Positions 52,051 to 60,553 of a stretch of DNA of 64,000 nt are shown here, in pieces. Numbering within the stretch: position 1 is the stretch's first letter; each line of letters opens with the position of its first letter. The stretch spans positions 422,666 through 486,665 of the forward strand of contig NZ_BSTC01000006.1 of the NCBI RefSeq assembly GCF_030269305.1, written 5' to 3'. The notes under the pieces were generated by a model that searched no databases, was not told the DNA's origin, and worked only from the letters and a program-made list of their open reading frames with translations. The DNA comes from Kineosporia sp. NBRC 101731 (GTDB lineage: Bacteria; Actinomycetota; Actinomycetes; Actinomycetales; Kineosporiaceae). The translations under genes and the position numbers were made by a program.

Positions 52051-53706
52051 TCAGTCCCGGGGGCCCGTGGAGAAGTCTGTGCAGATCCGGTTGCGCCCGG
52101 CCGACTTCGCGGCGTAGAGCTGCGCGTCGGCGCGGGCGAGCAGGGAGGACCGGGTGTCCTCGAGAACGGCCGTGGCCATTCCTCCGCTCAGCGTGATGAC
52201 ACGCCCCGGGGTGATCGGCGTCCATCCGTAGTTCTCGACGGACGCCCGGAGCGACTCGGTGATCCGCAGGGCCTCGTCCCGGTGGCCGGTACTGAGGATG
52301 AGCAGGAGCTCCTCGCCACCCAGCCGGGCCGCGAAGGAACCCGTGACCGCGACCGGTGCCACCGCGTCCTCCAGCAGCCGGGCGACCGTCCGCAGCACCT
52401 CGTCCCCGACCTCGTGCGAGAAGGTGTCGTTGACGGTCTTGAAGTGGTCGAGGTCGAGCAGTGCCACGCTGAGCACGCCGGACGACACCATCTGGTCGCG
52501 CAGCAGTCCACCCAGACGTTCTTCCACGTAGAGGCGGTTCCACAGGCCGGTGAGCGGGTCGCGGCGGGCTTCCTCGCGGTAGCGCGCCGCCTCCTCCCGG
52601 GCCGTGACCGTCTCGAAAATGGTCTGGCGGGCCCGGGCCTGGGCCTCCCGCTGCTGGGAGAGCAGTTCCTGGTCGGCCTCGTAGAACTCCTTGTGGATCT
52701 CGAACGCCGCCCGGTAGTCACCCAGGGCGGCCCGCACCTCGGCCTCCTCCTGGAGAATGCGTGCCCTGGTGCGGCCGTAGGCCTCCGGGCCGATCAGGTC
52801 ACGGGCCCGGCCCAGCGTCTTGGCGGCGAGCTCGGCCTCACCCAGACCCCGCTGGGCCACGGCCAGGGTGAGCAGGTACTCGGGCAGCGCGTCGCCGACC
52901 TTCACCTCCAGCTGCTCGGCGGCGTCGACGGCCTGCTGGGCCGTCTCGGAGGCCGCGGCCGGGTCGTCGCGCAGGAGATGGATGCGCGCCACCGTGTCCA
53001 GGGCGTCGGCGTTCAGCGGGCGCCCGTAGTGCCGGCTCAGCGACATCAGCAGACGGGCCTGTTCCAGCGCGGCGTCGCCGTCACCGGACTCCAGCGTGCT
53101 GTAGGCCCGGTTGTTCACCACCAGCATGTGCATGCGCCCGTCACCGGTGGCCAGTTCCTCGGCCCGGGCGTACCAGATCATCGAGTCGTCGTGGGCGCCG
53201 AGCTCGTCCAGCAGGTCGGCGACCTTGATGAGGACCCGGGTGCGCAGCCGGCGCGAGACCTCGTCGTTGAATGCGCCGACCGCATCCATGGCATGTTCCA
53301 GTGCCGTCGGCCGGTCGCCGAGATCGGTGTAGATGCGGGCCGTCAGCCAGGACGCCCGCACGGTGTGCTCCGTTGCCAGCGGTGCGTGCGCGTCCCGGGC
53401 CTGGTTGACGATGGCTGCGGCAGCGGCCGGCTCCCCGTCCCTCTGGTGGGCCTCGGCCTGCCAGAGCAACGCGCTCACCGTGGCGTGGTGATCACCGAGT
53501 TCCTCGGCCCGTTCCTGAAGTCCGCGGGCCCGCTCCAGGGCGCGGGCCGGGTCCAGCCCGACGGCGTCGTCCAGCGCCGCCAGCTCCTGCGCCAGGCGCG
53601 TGCGTTCCTCACCGAGGCTGAGCCCCGTGGCAGTGGAAGACAGGGGAGGTATGGGAGGTGTGGGGGATGACGGCTTGCCGTCACGGGGCTGGTTCACCTC
53701 GATCAC
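52051..53706 (-). CDS. Diguanylate cyclase with N-terminal TPR-like repeats
   Basis: Cytoplasmic protein of about 551 residues. An N-terminal helical repeat region (residues 30-335) looks like tetratricopeptide repeats, then a coiled coil (about 340-380) leads to a GGDEF domain (RRDPLTGLWNRLYVEERL, DLDHFKTVNDTFSHEVGDEV, active-site motif GGEEL at 463-467). GGEE variants can be active. The RxxD inhibitory site is absent (SFAA at that position). It has no membrane segment. GTG at 53706 was chosen; the long in-frame extension upstream is Arg/Pro-rich shadow sequence. Confidence 0.87.
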   Translation of the reverse strand: MIEVNQPRDGKPSSPTPPIPPLSSTATGLSLGEERTRLAQELAALDDAVGLDPARALERARGLQERAEELGDHHATVSALLWQAEAHQRDGEPAAAAAIVNQARDAHAPLATEHTVRASWLTARIYTDLGDRPTALEHAMDAVGAFNDEVSRRLRTRVLIKVADLLDELGAHDDSMIWYARAEELATGDGRMHMLVVNNRAYSTLESGDGDAALEQARLLMSLSRHYGRPLNADALDTVARIHLLRDDPAAASETAQQAVDAAEQLEVKVGDALPEYLLTLAVAQRGLGEAELAAKTLGRARDLIGPEAYGRTRARILQEEAEVRAALGDYRAAFEIHKEFYEADQELLSQQREAQARARQTIFETVTAREEAARYREEARRDPLTGLWNRLYVEERLGGLLRDQMVSSGVLSVALLDLDHFKTVNDTFSHEVGDEVLRTVARLLEDAVAPVAVTGSFAARLGGEELLLILSTGHRDEALRITESLRASVENYGWTPITPGRVITLSGGMATAVLEDTRSSLLARADAQLYAAKSAGRNRICTDFSTGPRD

Positions 53707-53970
53707 ACCCCGAGCCTTTCTGACGGTCCGTTCATCGGGACATCGGCCGTAAGAATGCCGTTCTTGACCGGTCCGGTCCGTTCTCGACCGGGCCGGCGGC
53801 CGGCCCGATCGTCGTCCCTCGGCCGGGAGGAACGGACGAGGGACTGTCCAGGCCGTCCCGCGCCTGCGGATGGCATCGGCACAGCACTGGGCCATTATGG
53901 CCACTGCACCCTGAATGCGTCGTGTGAGGGGGTTTCGGCGGGTCCGCCGGTCAGCTCGTGACCGTCCGGT

Positions 53971-55254
53971 TCAGGTCTCGGTGGTCGCGATGTGGCCGTG
54001 CTGCTGCTGCCAGGTACCGGCGGCCACCCCGGCGATCATCGCCACCGCCAGGCCCAGAGCGGTCAGGGTCGGGCTCAGCGGCAGCAGACTGATGCCGATG
54101 ACGACGGGGAGCGTCGCGAGCGGCCACGGCCAGGCCGCGCTCCAGCGTCCGGCCGACCCGGCCATCACCAGGGCGACTCCGGCGACGAACAACCCCACCC
54201 CTACGCAGAGCGCCGCCCGGCCGCCGGGGGAGAGGTCGCCGACCGGATGCAGCACGTACTCCTGGACACCGACACCCACGCTCGCCAGACCGAGGAACAG
54301 CGGCAGGTGACCGTAGACGTACCGGTCATGGGTGCTGGAGGCCCGGTTGTCGTTCTTCTGCAGGATGCGGTGCTTGCTCGCGGCCCCGCCCAGGTCGAAG
54401 TAGGTCCACCACAGGGCCGCGGTGATCACGAACCCGATCGCGGCGGTGGTGAAGGACGCCGCGCGCCATGCGGTGTCGTGCAGACCGACCACGACGGAGG
54501 CGACGGACTCACCGAGGACGAGCATGGCGAACAGGCCGAACCGGTCGGGCAGGTGCTGCTCGTGCAACGGGATGCGGTTGCCGAAACGGGTCGCCAGCAA
54601 CGGTGCGGTGGCCTCGATCAGCAGGCCGGCGGCCCACAGGACGTAGCGGGTGGGGCCGGGGACGGCCAGCGAGACCGACCACAGGACGACGCTGACGGCT
54701 GTCGCGCCGAGATAGAGGTCCAGGGTGCGGCGGGCGTCCGGGACATGGTGGTGCGCCCGGACGTACAGCGCCATCAGCAACCCCTGCGAGCCGAGATAAC
54801 CCGCCGCGAAGTAGACGGAGCCCGAGGTGGTGGCGCTCGAGGAGGCCGCGGCCATCACGGCGACCGCGAACGTCTGGCCCAGTTTCGCCAGCCGGTAGGG
54901 CACGTCGTTGGTGTCGAAGCGGTTGGAGTAGAGCGTGGTCGTGACCCACGACCACCAGACCACGGTGAACAGCCCGGCGAAGACTCCGGCTCCGTGCCAG
55001 GTCAGGTCGTGCGCGAAGGACTGGGTGAGTTCCGCGACCACCAGCACGTAGGCCAGGTCGAAGAACAGCTCCAGCCGGGACGCGGACCGGTCCTCACCCG
55101 TCCGTAGCCGGGGTGGCTGGATCAGTGCGTCCGCCCGCCGGGCACCGGTCTGCTGGTCGCCGGTCCGGTCACCGCCCGGCCGGTCCGGCTCCTGACCAGA
55201 CTTCTGGTCAGGCTTCTGGTCATGCTGTTCGTCGTGCTCCTGCTCCGTGGACAT
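53971..55254 (-). CDS. ltrA: Low temperature requirement A (LtrA) family membrane protein
   Basis: Membrane protein of 427 residues. The cytoplasmic N-terminus is Gln/Asp/Lys-rich with repeated DQK/EQEHD units (residues 3-30), then SASRLELFFDLAYVLVVAEL, WWSWVTTTLYSNRFDTND and HEQHLPDRFGLFAMLVLGES identify LtrA; about 12 membrane segments are present. LtrA was named from a Listeria cold-growth mutant; its molecular role is unknown. ATG at 55254 with GGAAGG upstream. Confidence 0.9.
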   Translation of the reverse strand: MSTEQEHDEQHDQKPDQKSGQEPDRPGGDRTGDQQTGARRADALIQPPRLRTGEDRSASRLELFFDLAYVLVVAELTQSFAHDLTWHGAGVFAGLFTVVWWSWVTTTLYSNRFDTNDVPYRLAKLGQTFAVAVMAAASSSATTSGSVYFAAGYLGSQGLLMALYVRAHHHVPDARRTLDLYLGATAVSVVLWSVSLAVPGPTRYVLWAAGLLIEATAPLLATRFGNRIPLHEQHLPDRFGLFAMLVLGESVASVVVGLHDTAWRAASFTTAAIGFVITAALWWTYFDLGGAASKHRILQKNDNRASSTHDRYVYGHLPLFLGLASVGVGVQEYVLHPVGDLSPGGRAALCVGVGLFVAGVALVMAGSAGRWSAAWPWPLATLPVVIGISLLPLSPTLTALGLAVAMIAGVAAGTWQQQHGHIATTET

Positions 55255-55396
55255 GCCCGGCTGACCTTCCCTGGTGCGCCGTCGTTCCCTTCCCCGGACG
55301 GGGGCCGGGGAATGCCCTCCATCCTCGGGCCGCGTCACCGGGGCCGCCTTTCCACACGAATCGCTTCACGGACTTCCCCGCGAATTTCTCCATGCT

Positions 55397-55912
55397 TCAG
55401 GCCGTCGCGCCGCGGGCACCCCGCCGGACCAGCAGCGCGGCCAGTTCCCGGGCCCGCCGCGCCTCCCGGTAGCGCTTGGCGTCGTTACCCATGATCCGGT
55501 TGATCGGCTTGTCCGAGACCGTCAGCAGCCAGTGGCCGGAACCGGCGATCTCGATCTGCAGACCGGGATCACCGGCGAACGACATGGCCCCGGTGAGGGT
55601 GTGCACCGTGATCGAGGTCAGTGGGGTCGCCCAGCGTGGCCCTTCGTCCGGGTCCCAGTACATCGCCTCACCGGCCAGGGTCAGCCGGCCGGACAGTGTG
55701 CTGTCGAACCGGGCGCGCGGGCCCCGCGGCGTGCCGGGACGGGTGAGCCGGGCGTACAGGTGAACCGGGACGCCGGGGTCGTCGGGATGCGTGGCCAGCG
55801 GGGTCGCGCTGCCGGACGTGAAGACGCGCACGAACACGAAGACCACGAACCCGAGGAACAGCGTCGCCACCAGGGGCAGCAGCGCCGTCATCACGATCAG
55901 TGGGGTGGACAT
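55397..55912 (-). CDS. Hypothetical single-pass membrane protein
   Basis: Protein of 171 residues with one N-terminal membrane segment (PLIVMTALLPLVATLFLGFVV, residues 4-24) and a soluble beta-rich part (RFDSTLSGRLTLAGEAMYWD, GLQIEIAGSGHWLLTVSD) resembling small PH-like domains, ending in an Arg/Ala-rich helix. Family not recognised. It is 49 bp downstream of the Ser/Thr kinase gene on the same strand, so it may be part of that transcript. Confidence 0.6.
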   Translation of the reverse strand: MSTPLIVMTALLPLVATLFLGFVVFVFVRVFTSGSATPLATHPDDPGVPVHLYARLTRPGTPRGPRARFDSTLSGRLTLAGEAMYWDPDEGPRWATPLTSITVHTLTGAMSFAGDPGLQIEIAGSGHWLLTVSDKPINRIMGNDAKRYREARRARELAALLVRRGARGATA

Positions 55913-55961
55913 GGGCCTTCGACGCGCCGGGGACCAGGGATGTTGCACCCGGCGCGCGAAT

Positions 55962-57524
55962 TCACCCGGGCAGGTGCCAGACCTGGTTCAGGTTGCCGCC
56001 GCTGCAGTCCCACATGATCAGCGGGTCACCGGCCGCCGGCTCGTTGGTCGTCGTGGTCAGGCAGCGCCCCGACCACGGGTTGCGCACCTCGTCACCGACC
56101 GCCTCGAAGATCTGGGCCCGGGTGCCGTTGCACTCCCACAGCTGCACCGTGAGCCCGTTCTGTACCTCGTTGGCGCCGAGGTCGAGACACAGGTTGCCGG
56201 TCTTCAGGCCATTCTCGGCGGTGAAGGTCCACTGCTGCAGCTCGGACCCGTCGCACGGCTGGATCGTGGGCAGGTCACCGTTGGCCAGGCTGCCGGGGGC
56301 GGCCAGACAATTGCCGTCGGGGCCGGTCAGGGTCTGGACCGGCGGGAGCGTCCCGGCCGGCCCTTCGGAGCCGGCCGGCGTGACGTCGGCCGGACCGGCC
56401 GAGCTGGTCGGGCTGCCGGAGGCCTTGTCGTCCGCATCGGCGCCGATCCCACCGACGAGCCAGGTCCCGATCAGCGCCACCCCCAGAACGACCGCCAGCA
56501 GCCCGGTGCCGACCAGCCACGGTCGGCGGCCATGGGCCGGTGAGGCAGATGTAGCGGACGAGGCAGATGGAACGGACGGGGCGGAGTAGGCCCGGGTGGC
56601 TCCTAGCGCCGGGGGCGGTGCCGTCACCCGCGAGGGCTCCGGCGGGGGAGTCGCCCTCGCGCCTGCGATTATCTGCTGATAGCGCTGGTTCTCGATCAAG
56701 CCCGTCTCCGGTCGGCACCGCAGCACGATCTCTTCGGCCCCGGGGCGGGCCGCAGGGTCGGGGTTGCTGCAGTCACGGATCAGGGTGGCCAGGTCGTCGG
56801 GCACCCCGGTGACGTCGACCTCGCCGCTCATGCTGCGCCGGCTGACGGCGAAACCGCTGCCCCCGCCGTACGGGGCGCGGCCCGTGGCCGCCTTCGCGAT
56901 GGTCGCGGCCAGTGCGAAAATATCTGCGGCCGGTCCGATCTCGTGGCCGAGCAGGGCCTCGGGGGCCGTGTACCCAGGAGTGCCGACCGTCATCCCGGTC
57001 TGGGTGAGACCTTCCTGGTCCTCACCCCGCGCGATCCCGAAGTCGATCAGCCGCGGACCGGTCACCGAGAGAATGATGTTCTGCGGCTTCAGATCGCGGT
57101 GGCAGATGCCGTGCGCGTGGATGTCGACCAGGGCCTCGGCGAGGGCCGCGAACAGGCCCCGGGTGACGTCGGCGTCGAGTCGGCCCTGGTCGCGGATGGC
57201 CGCGGCCAGGGTGGGGCCGGGCACGTACTCCGTGGCCATCCAGTAGGGCGTGGCGGTCACGTTGTGGTCGATCAGCGCGGCGACGAAGGCGTTACGCACC
57301 GTCCGGAGGATTTCGACCTCACGCCGGAACCGGTTCAGGACGTCCGGGTTCTCCTCGAACTGGGTGTTGATCACCTTCACCGCCACCGGACGGCCACCCG
57401 GCGTGCTCCCGAGATAGACACGCCCCATGCCTCCCTGGCCCAGCCGCCCGGTGATGCGGTACCGGCCGATCGACGATGGATCGGAGGCTTCCAACGGCTG
57501 CACGAACGGGCCCCTGACGGTCAT
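55962..57524 (-). CDS. Membrane Ser/Thr protein kinase with extracellular ricin-type lectin domain
   Basis: Protein of 520 residues. The N-terminal Hanks-type kinase has the Gly loop LGQGGMGRVYLG (28-39), Lys50, catalytic HRDLKPQN (142-149), DFG at 161-163 and APE at 187-189. A Pro/Ala/Ser linker and one membrane segment (about 337-360) follow. The external part (about 395-520) is a beta-trefoil of the ricin B/CBM13 type with three Cys pairs (NCLAA/QPCDG, LCLDL/WECNG, RCLTT/WDCSG) and QxW-like motifs. Such lectins bind sugars, so the protein probably senses cell-wall or extracellular glycans. PASTA repeats, usual in wall-sensing kinases, are absent. Confidence 0.92.
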   Translation of the reverse strand: MTVRGPFVQPLEASDPSSIGRYRITGRLGQGGMGRVYLGSTPGGRPVAVKVINTQFEENPDVLNRFRREVEILRTVRNAFVAALIDHNVTATPYWMATEYVPGPTLAAAIRDQGRLDADVTRGLFAALAEALVDIHAHGICHRDLKPQNIILSVTGPRLIDFGIARGEDQEGLTQTGMTVGTPGYTAPEALLGHEIGPAADIFALAATIAKAATGRAPYGGGSGFAVSRRSMSGEVDVTGVPDDLATLIRDCSNPDPAARPGAEEIVLRCRPETGLIENQRYQQIIAGARATPPPEPSRVTAPPPALGATRAYSAPSVPSASSATSASPAHGRRPWLVGTGLLAVVLGVALIGTWLVGGIGADADDKASGSPTSSAGPADVTPAGSEGPAGTLPPVQTLTGPDGNCLAAPGSLANGDLPTIQPCDGSELQQWTFTAENGLKTGNLCLDLGANEVQNGLTVQLWECNGTRAQIFEAVGDEVRNPWSGRCLTTTTNEPAAGDPLIMWDCSGGNLNQVWHLPG

Positions 57525-57612
57525 GGATTGCTGGCGGATGGCGGCGTAAAAGCCCGCACATCATGCCATGCCAGGTGAAAACGTCCGATCCGTCGCCGTT
57601 CGATTACGATGA

Positions 57613-58407
57613 GTGTGTGCCTGGCCCACTGCACTTCGATGCCCACTGCACTTCGATGCCCACGCCGCGCTCTACGACCGCAGTCGGCCGCCTTACCCCG
57701 ACCAATTGTGGACGCGTTGGGGCACCCACGGCTGGCTCTCGCCCGGTACGCGGGTGGTCGAGTTGGGAGCCGGGAGCGGTCTGGCCACCCGCCGGCTGCT
57801 CGCCGCCGGCGCGCAGGTCACGGCCGTCGAACCCGGCCCCGCGCTCGCGGGACTGCTGCGCGAGCGGTGCCCCGACGCGTCCCTCATTCTGGGCGCTGCC
57901 GAGGAGACCGGACTGGATGAGGGCGCTTTCGATCTGGCCGTCATCGTCACCGCGGTGCACTGGCTCGATCTCGGGGTGGTTCTGCCGAAACTGCACGCTG
58001 CGCTGGTTCCCGGCGGGCATCTGGCGATGTGGTGCAACGTCTTCGGTGATCCATCGGTGCCGGTGATGCCGTTCCGCGAGCGGGTCGCCCAGGTCGTGGA
58101 GCGCCGTCCGCCGGGTCCGCCGCGGCCCGGTCCGGGGGAACTGGCGACCGCGGCCTGGGTCGATGCCCTGGAGGCCGGCGGGTTCTTCGAGCGGGTCCTG
58201 GTCGAGGAGTTCGCCTGGGCGATCACGTTCGACCGTGCCCAGGTGCACGACCTGTTCACGACCTTCAGCGACTGGAGTGCGGACGAGGCGGACGAGGTGG
58301 CCCGGGCCGTGGACGATCTCGGTGGGCGGGTGGTGGTGCACTACCGCACGCCCCTGGTCGTGCTCCGGCGGGTGGGAGGCTCCACACCCGCCGGTAACAC
58401 AGTCTAG
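57613..58407 (+). CDS. SAM-dependent methyltransferase with start region altered by a tandem duplication
   Basis: Protein of about 264 residues of the Methyltransf_11 type: LHFDAHAALYDRSRPPYPDQ, SAM motif RVVELGAGSGLATRRLL and strand-4/5 motifs VTAVHWLDLGVVLPKL and PGGHLAMW. Close relatives normally start only a few residues before HFDAHA. A perfect 17-bp duplication (57625-57658) lies exactly there. With one copy removed, GTG 57617 would give PGPLHFDAHAALYDR in frame; with two copies that GTG is out of frame and only GTG 57613 reads into the gene, through the residues CAWPTALRC. The gene may therefore be poorly expressed. It ends overlapping the convergent SGNH gene. Confidence 0.75.
   Translation: MCAWPTALRCPLHFDAHAALYDRSRPPYPDQLWTRWGTHGWLSPGTRVVELGAGSGLATRRLLAAGAQVTAVEPGPALAGLLRERCPDASLILGAAEETGLDEGAFDLAVIVTAVHWLDLGVVLPKLHAALVPGGHLAMWCNVFGDPSVPVMPFRERVAQVVERRPPGPPRPGPGELATAAWVDALEAGGFFERVLVEEFAWAITFDRAQVHDLFTTFSDWSADEADEVARAVDDLGGRVVVHYRTPLVVLRRVGGSTPAGNTV
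57625..57658. repeat. Perfect tandem duplication, 17-bp unit, in the methyltransferase start region
   Basis: CCCACTGCACTTCGATG occurs twice in tandem (57625-57641 and 57642-57658). Since 17 is not a multiple of three, the duplication shifts the frame between the natural GTG at 57617 and the body of the gene. Confidence 0.95.
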
Positions 58408-60383
58408 GCCAGTGCCTTTCGCAGGATCGGGGTCAGCTGGTCGGCGATCAGCCGGTGGCCCAGGTCGTTCGGGTGCACCACGTCGGTCAGGCCCTCCTTC
58501 GGCAGCCAGCCGGTGGTGTCCACGTAGCGGGTGTGACGGTCGCCGGCCGCAGTGACGGCGGCCTGGGTCTCGGGCAGGTAGCGTCCCGAGAAGGTTCCCA
58601 GTACGAGGATCTCGGAGCGCGGGTAGACGGCGCGCAGGTCCTGGAGGAACTGCGTGTAGACGGCCTGGAACTCCTCCGGCGCGACATGGTGGCTCAGGTC
58701 GTTGGTGCCGAGGTTCACCACCACGGCGTCGGCCTGGTACGTGCCGAAGTCCCAGGGATCGGTACCACTGCGGAAGAACTGCTGAGAGACCCCCGTGCAG
58801 CCGTCCGCGGCAGCCACGAGGCACCCACCTCCCCAGGCGATGTGGGTGTGCCGGGCGCCGAGTCGTTCCCCGGCCAGCCAGCCGTACGAGGTGAGGGTGG
58901 TTTTCGAGGAGGTCGTGCCCATCGTGATGGAGTCGCCGACGAACTCGACGATCGGTTTGCGGCGGCCCGGGGTCGGCAGGGTGCGGGCGCCCGGGTCGAG
59001 GGTGAGGCCCTGGAACACCGCATCGCCCTTGTACGAGCCCACCACGTTGCGGTAGGAGATGCGTAGCGTGTGCTCACCCTCGGCCAGAGGGGTGGGGGTG
59101 ATGTCGACCGGCCCCTTGACCCCGGCGAAGTAGACGTCGTCCCCGCCGTCGATGCTGGCCCAGAAGTCAATGGTGTTGCGCTGGTTCAGCGTGACCGAGG
59201 TACCGGTGAAACGGGTGGTGAGGTACGCGCCGACCCAGCTGGGCACGTACGCGGCCGGGTCCTGGGTGTTCCAGCGGCCGGTGAACTCGATGTTCGGGTC
59301 GGTCGGCACCCCGGGAACCGTGATGCCCAGGTCCGGGGCCAGGATCGGCACCAGTCGCTCGGCGATCTTTGCGTGACCGGCCTCGTTCGGGTGTCCGCCG
59401 TCCACGTAGTCGTCCGCGGTGAGCCAGTTCTCGGTATCGATGAAGTGGACGAGCGGGTCACCGGCGTCGTTGCGCGCCTGTACCGCGGCCCGGGTCTGCG
59501 CCGGGTAGCGCCCCCGCAGGTTCTGGAAGGCGTACAGGTGGGCGGCCGGGTACTTCGTCCGGGCCTCTTCCAGCAGCCGGGTGTACTGCGCCTGGAAGTC
59601 GTCGTTGCTCACGCCCCGGCCGGCGTCATTCGTGCCGAGGTTGATCACGACGGCGTCGGCGTCGTACCGGGAGAAGTCCCAGTCGGTGGTGCCGCCGATG
59701 GTCGTGCGGTCCCAGTTCTCGTTGAGGCCGAAGCAGTTCGTCAGCTGCACGAGGCAGGCTCCGGAGCGGGCGATGTTGGTGTGGTCCACACCCAGTTGCT
59801 CACCCAGCAGCCAGCTGTAGGAATCGACCGTGGTCTTCTCCGTGCCGTATCCGACAGTGATCGAGTCGCCGATGAATTCGACCAGCTTGCGGCGCGGCTG
59901 CGGCAGGGTGCGGGCGCCCCGGTCGAAGGTGAATCCCTGGAACGTCGCGCACGGGAACGGCCAGGTGGCGCAGGTGGGGATCTCGCCGGTGCGGTACGAG
60001 AGCCATACGGTGTGCCGCCCGGGCGACAGCGGGGTCGGGGTCAGGTCGACCGTGCCGGAGACCCCGGAATGGGTCTGAATCGGCCCGTGGTCGACGCTCG
60101 CGTAGACCGTCACCGCGTCGCGTACCGTGGCCTTGACCGTGGTACCGGTGAAAGTGGCCTCGACGTAAGGGGACTCCCAATTGCCGACGTAGGTGCTGGG
60201 ATCGGTGGTGTCCCAGCGGCCGGCGAAGTGCAGGTTCGGGTCGTTCAGTGATCCAGGTCGGGCGGTGGTCGCGGTGTTTGCCCTGGCCACAGTGGTCGCG
60301 GCCGCCGGTACGGCGTTGAGCAGACCGGCCGTGACGGTGGCCAGGATCAGGAGGGCCCAGAGGCGAAGACGTCGTAGGGGCAC
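58404..60383 (-). CDS. Secreted tandem-duplicated SGNH esterase (CE2-like architecture)
   Basis: Secreted protein of 659 residues with a signal peptide (LWALLILATVTAGLLNAVPAAA, residues 8-29). It has two copies of a unit of about 300 residues, each a beta-sandwich (starting NLHFAGRWDTTDPSTYVGNW and NIEFTGRWNTQDPAAYVPSW) followed by an SGNH hydrolase. Catalytic Ser are in GDSIT (S174 and S485), Asn in GTND, and His in GHPNEAGH (H331) and VHPNDLGH (H637). This sandwich-plus-SGNH order is that of carbohydrate esterase family 2, which removes acetyl groups from polysaccharides. Both copies keep their catalytic residues. Start GTG with a GGAG site. Confidence 0.88.
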   Translation of the reverse strand: MPLRRLRLWALLILATVTAGLLNAVPAAATTVARANTATTARPGSLNDPNLHFAGRWDTTDPSTYVGNWESPYVEATFTGTTVKATVRDAVTVYASVDHGPIQTHSGVSGTVDLTPTPLSPGRHTVWLSYRTGEIPTCATWPFPCATFQGFTFDRGARTLPQPRRKLVEFIGDSITVGYGTEKTTVDSYSWLLGEQLGVDHTNIARSGACLVQLTNCFGLNENWDRTTIGGTTDWDFSRYDADAVVINLGTNDAGRGVSNDDFQAQYTRLLEEARTKYPAAHLYAFQNLRGRYPAQTRAAVQARNDAGDPLVHFIDTENWLTADDYVDGGHPNEAGHAKIAERLVPILAPDLGITVPGVPTDPNIEFTGRWNTQDPAAYVPSWVGAYLTTRFTGTSVTLNQRNTIDFWASIDGGDDVYFAGVKGPVDITPTPLAEGEHTLRISYRNVVGSYKGDAVFQGLTLDPGARTLPTPGRRKPIVEFVGDSITMGTTSSKTTLTSYGWLAGERLGARHTHIAWGGGCLVAAADGCTGVSQQFFRSGTDPWDFGTYQADAVVVNLGTNDLSHHVAPEEFQAVYTQFLQDLRAVYPRSEILVLGTFSGRYLPETQAAVTAAGDRHTRYVDTTGWLPKEGLTDVVHPNDLGHRLIADQLTPILRKALA

Positions 60384-60553
60384 AGGTGTAGCTCCGTTCG
60401 AGAGGCGTCAGCGCGTAGCTCGGACGGGGCAGGCCGGTGTCCCGTATGCAGACTGAAAGGCAGCTCGAGGGTGTTGCTCTCGAACTGATCAGCAATGCAA
60501 TGGGACCGTAACACTGTGATCGTTACGAGGTAAAGATCCCTTTTGCGGTGATT

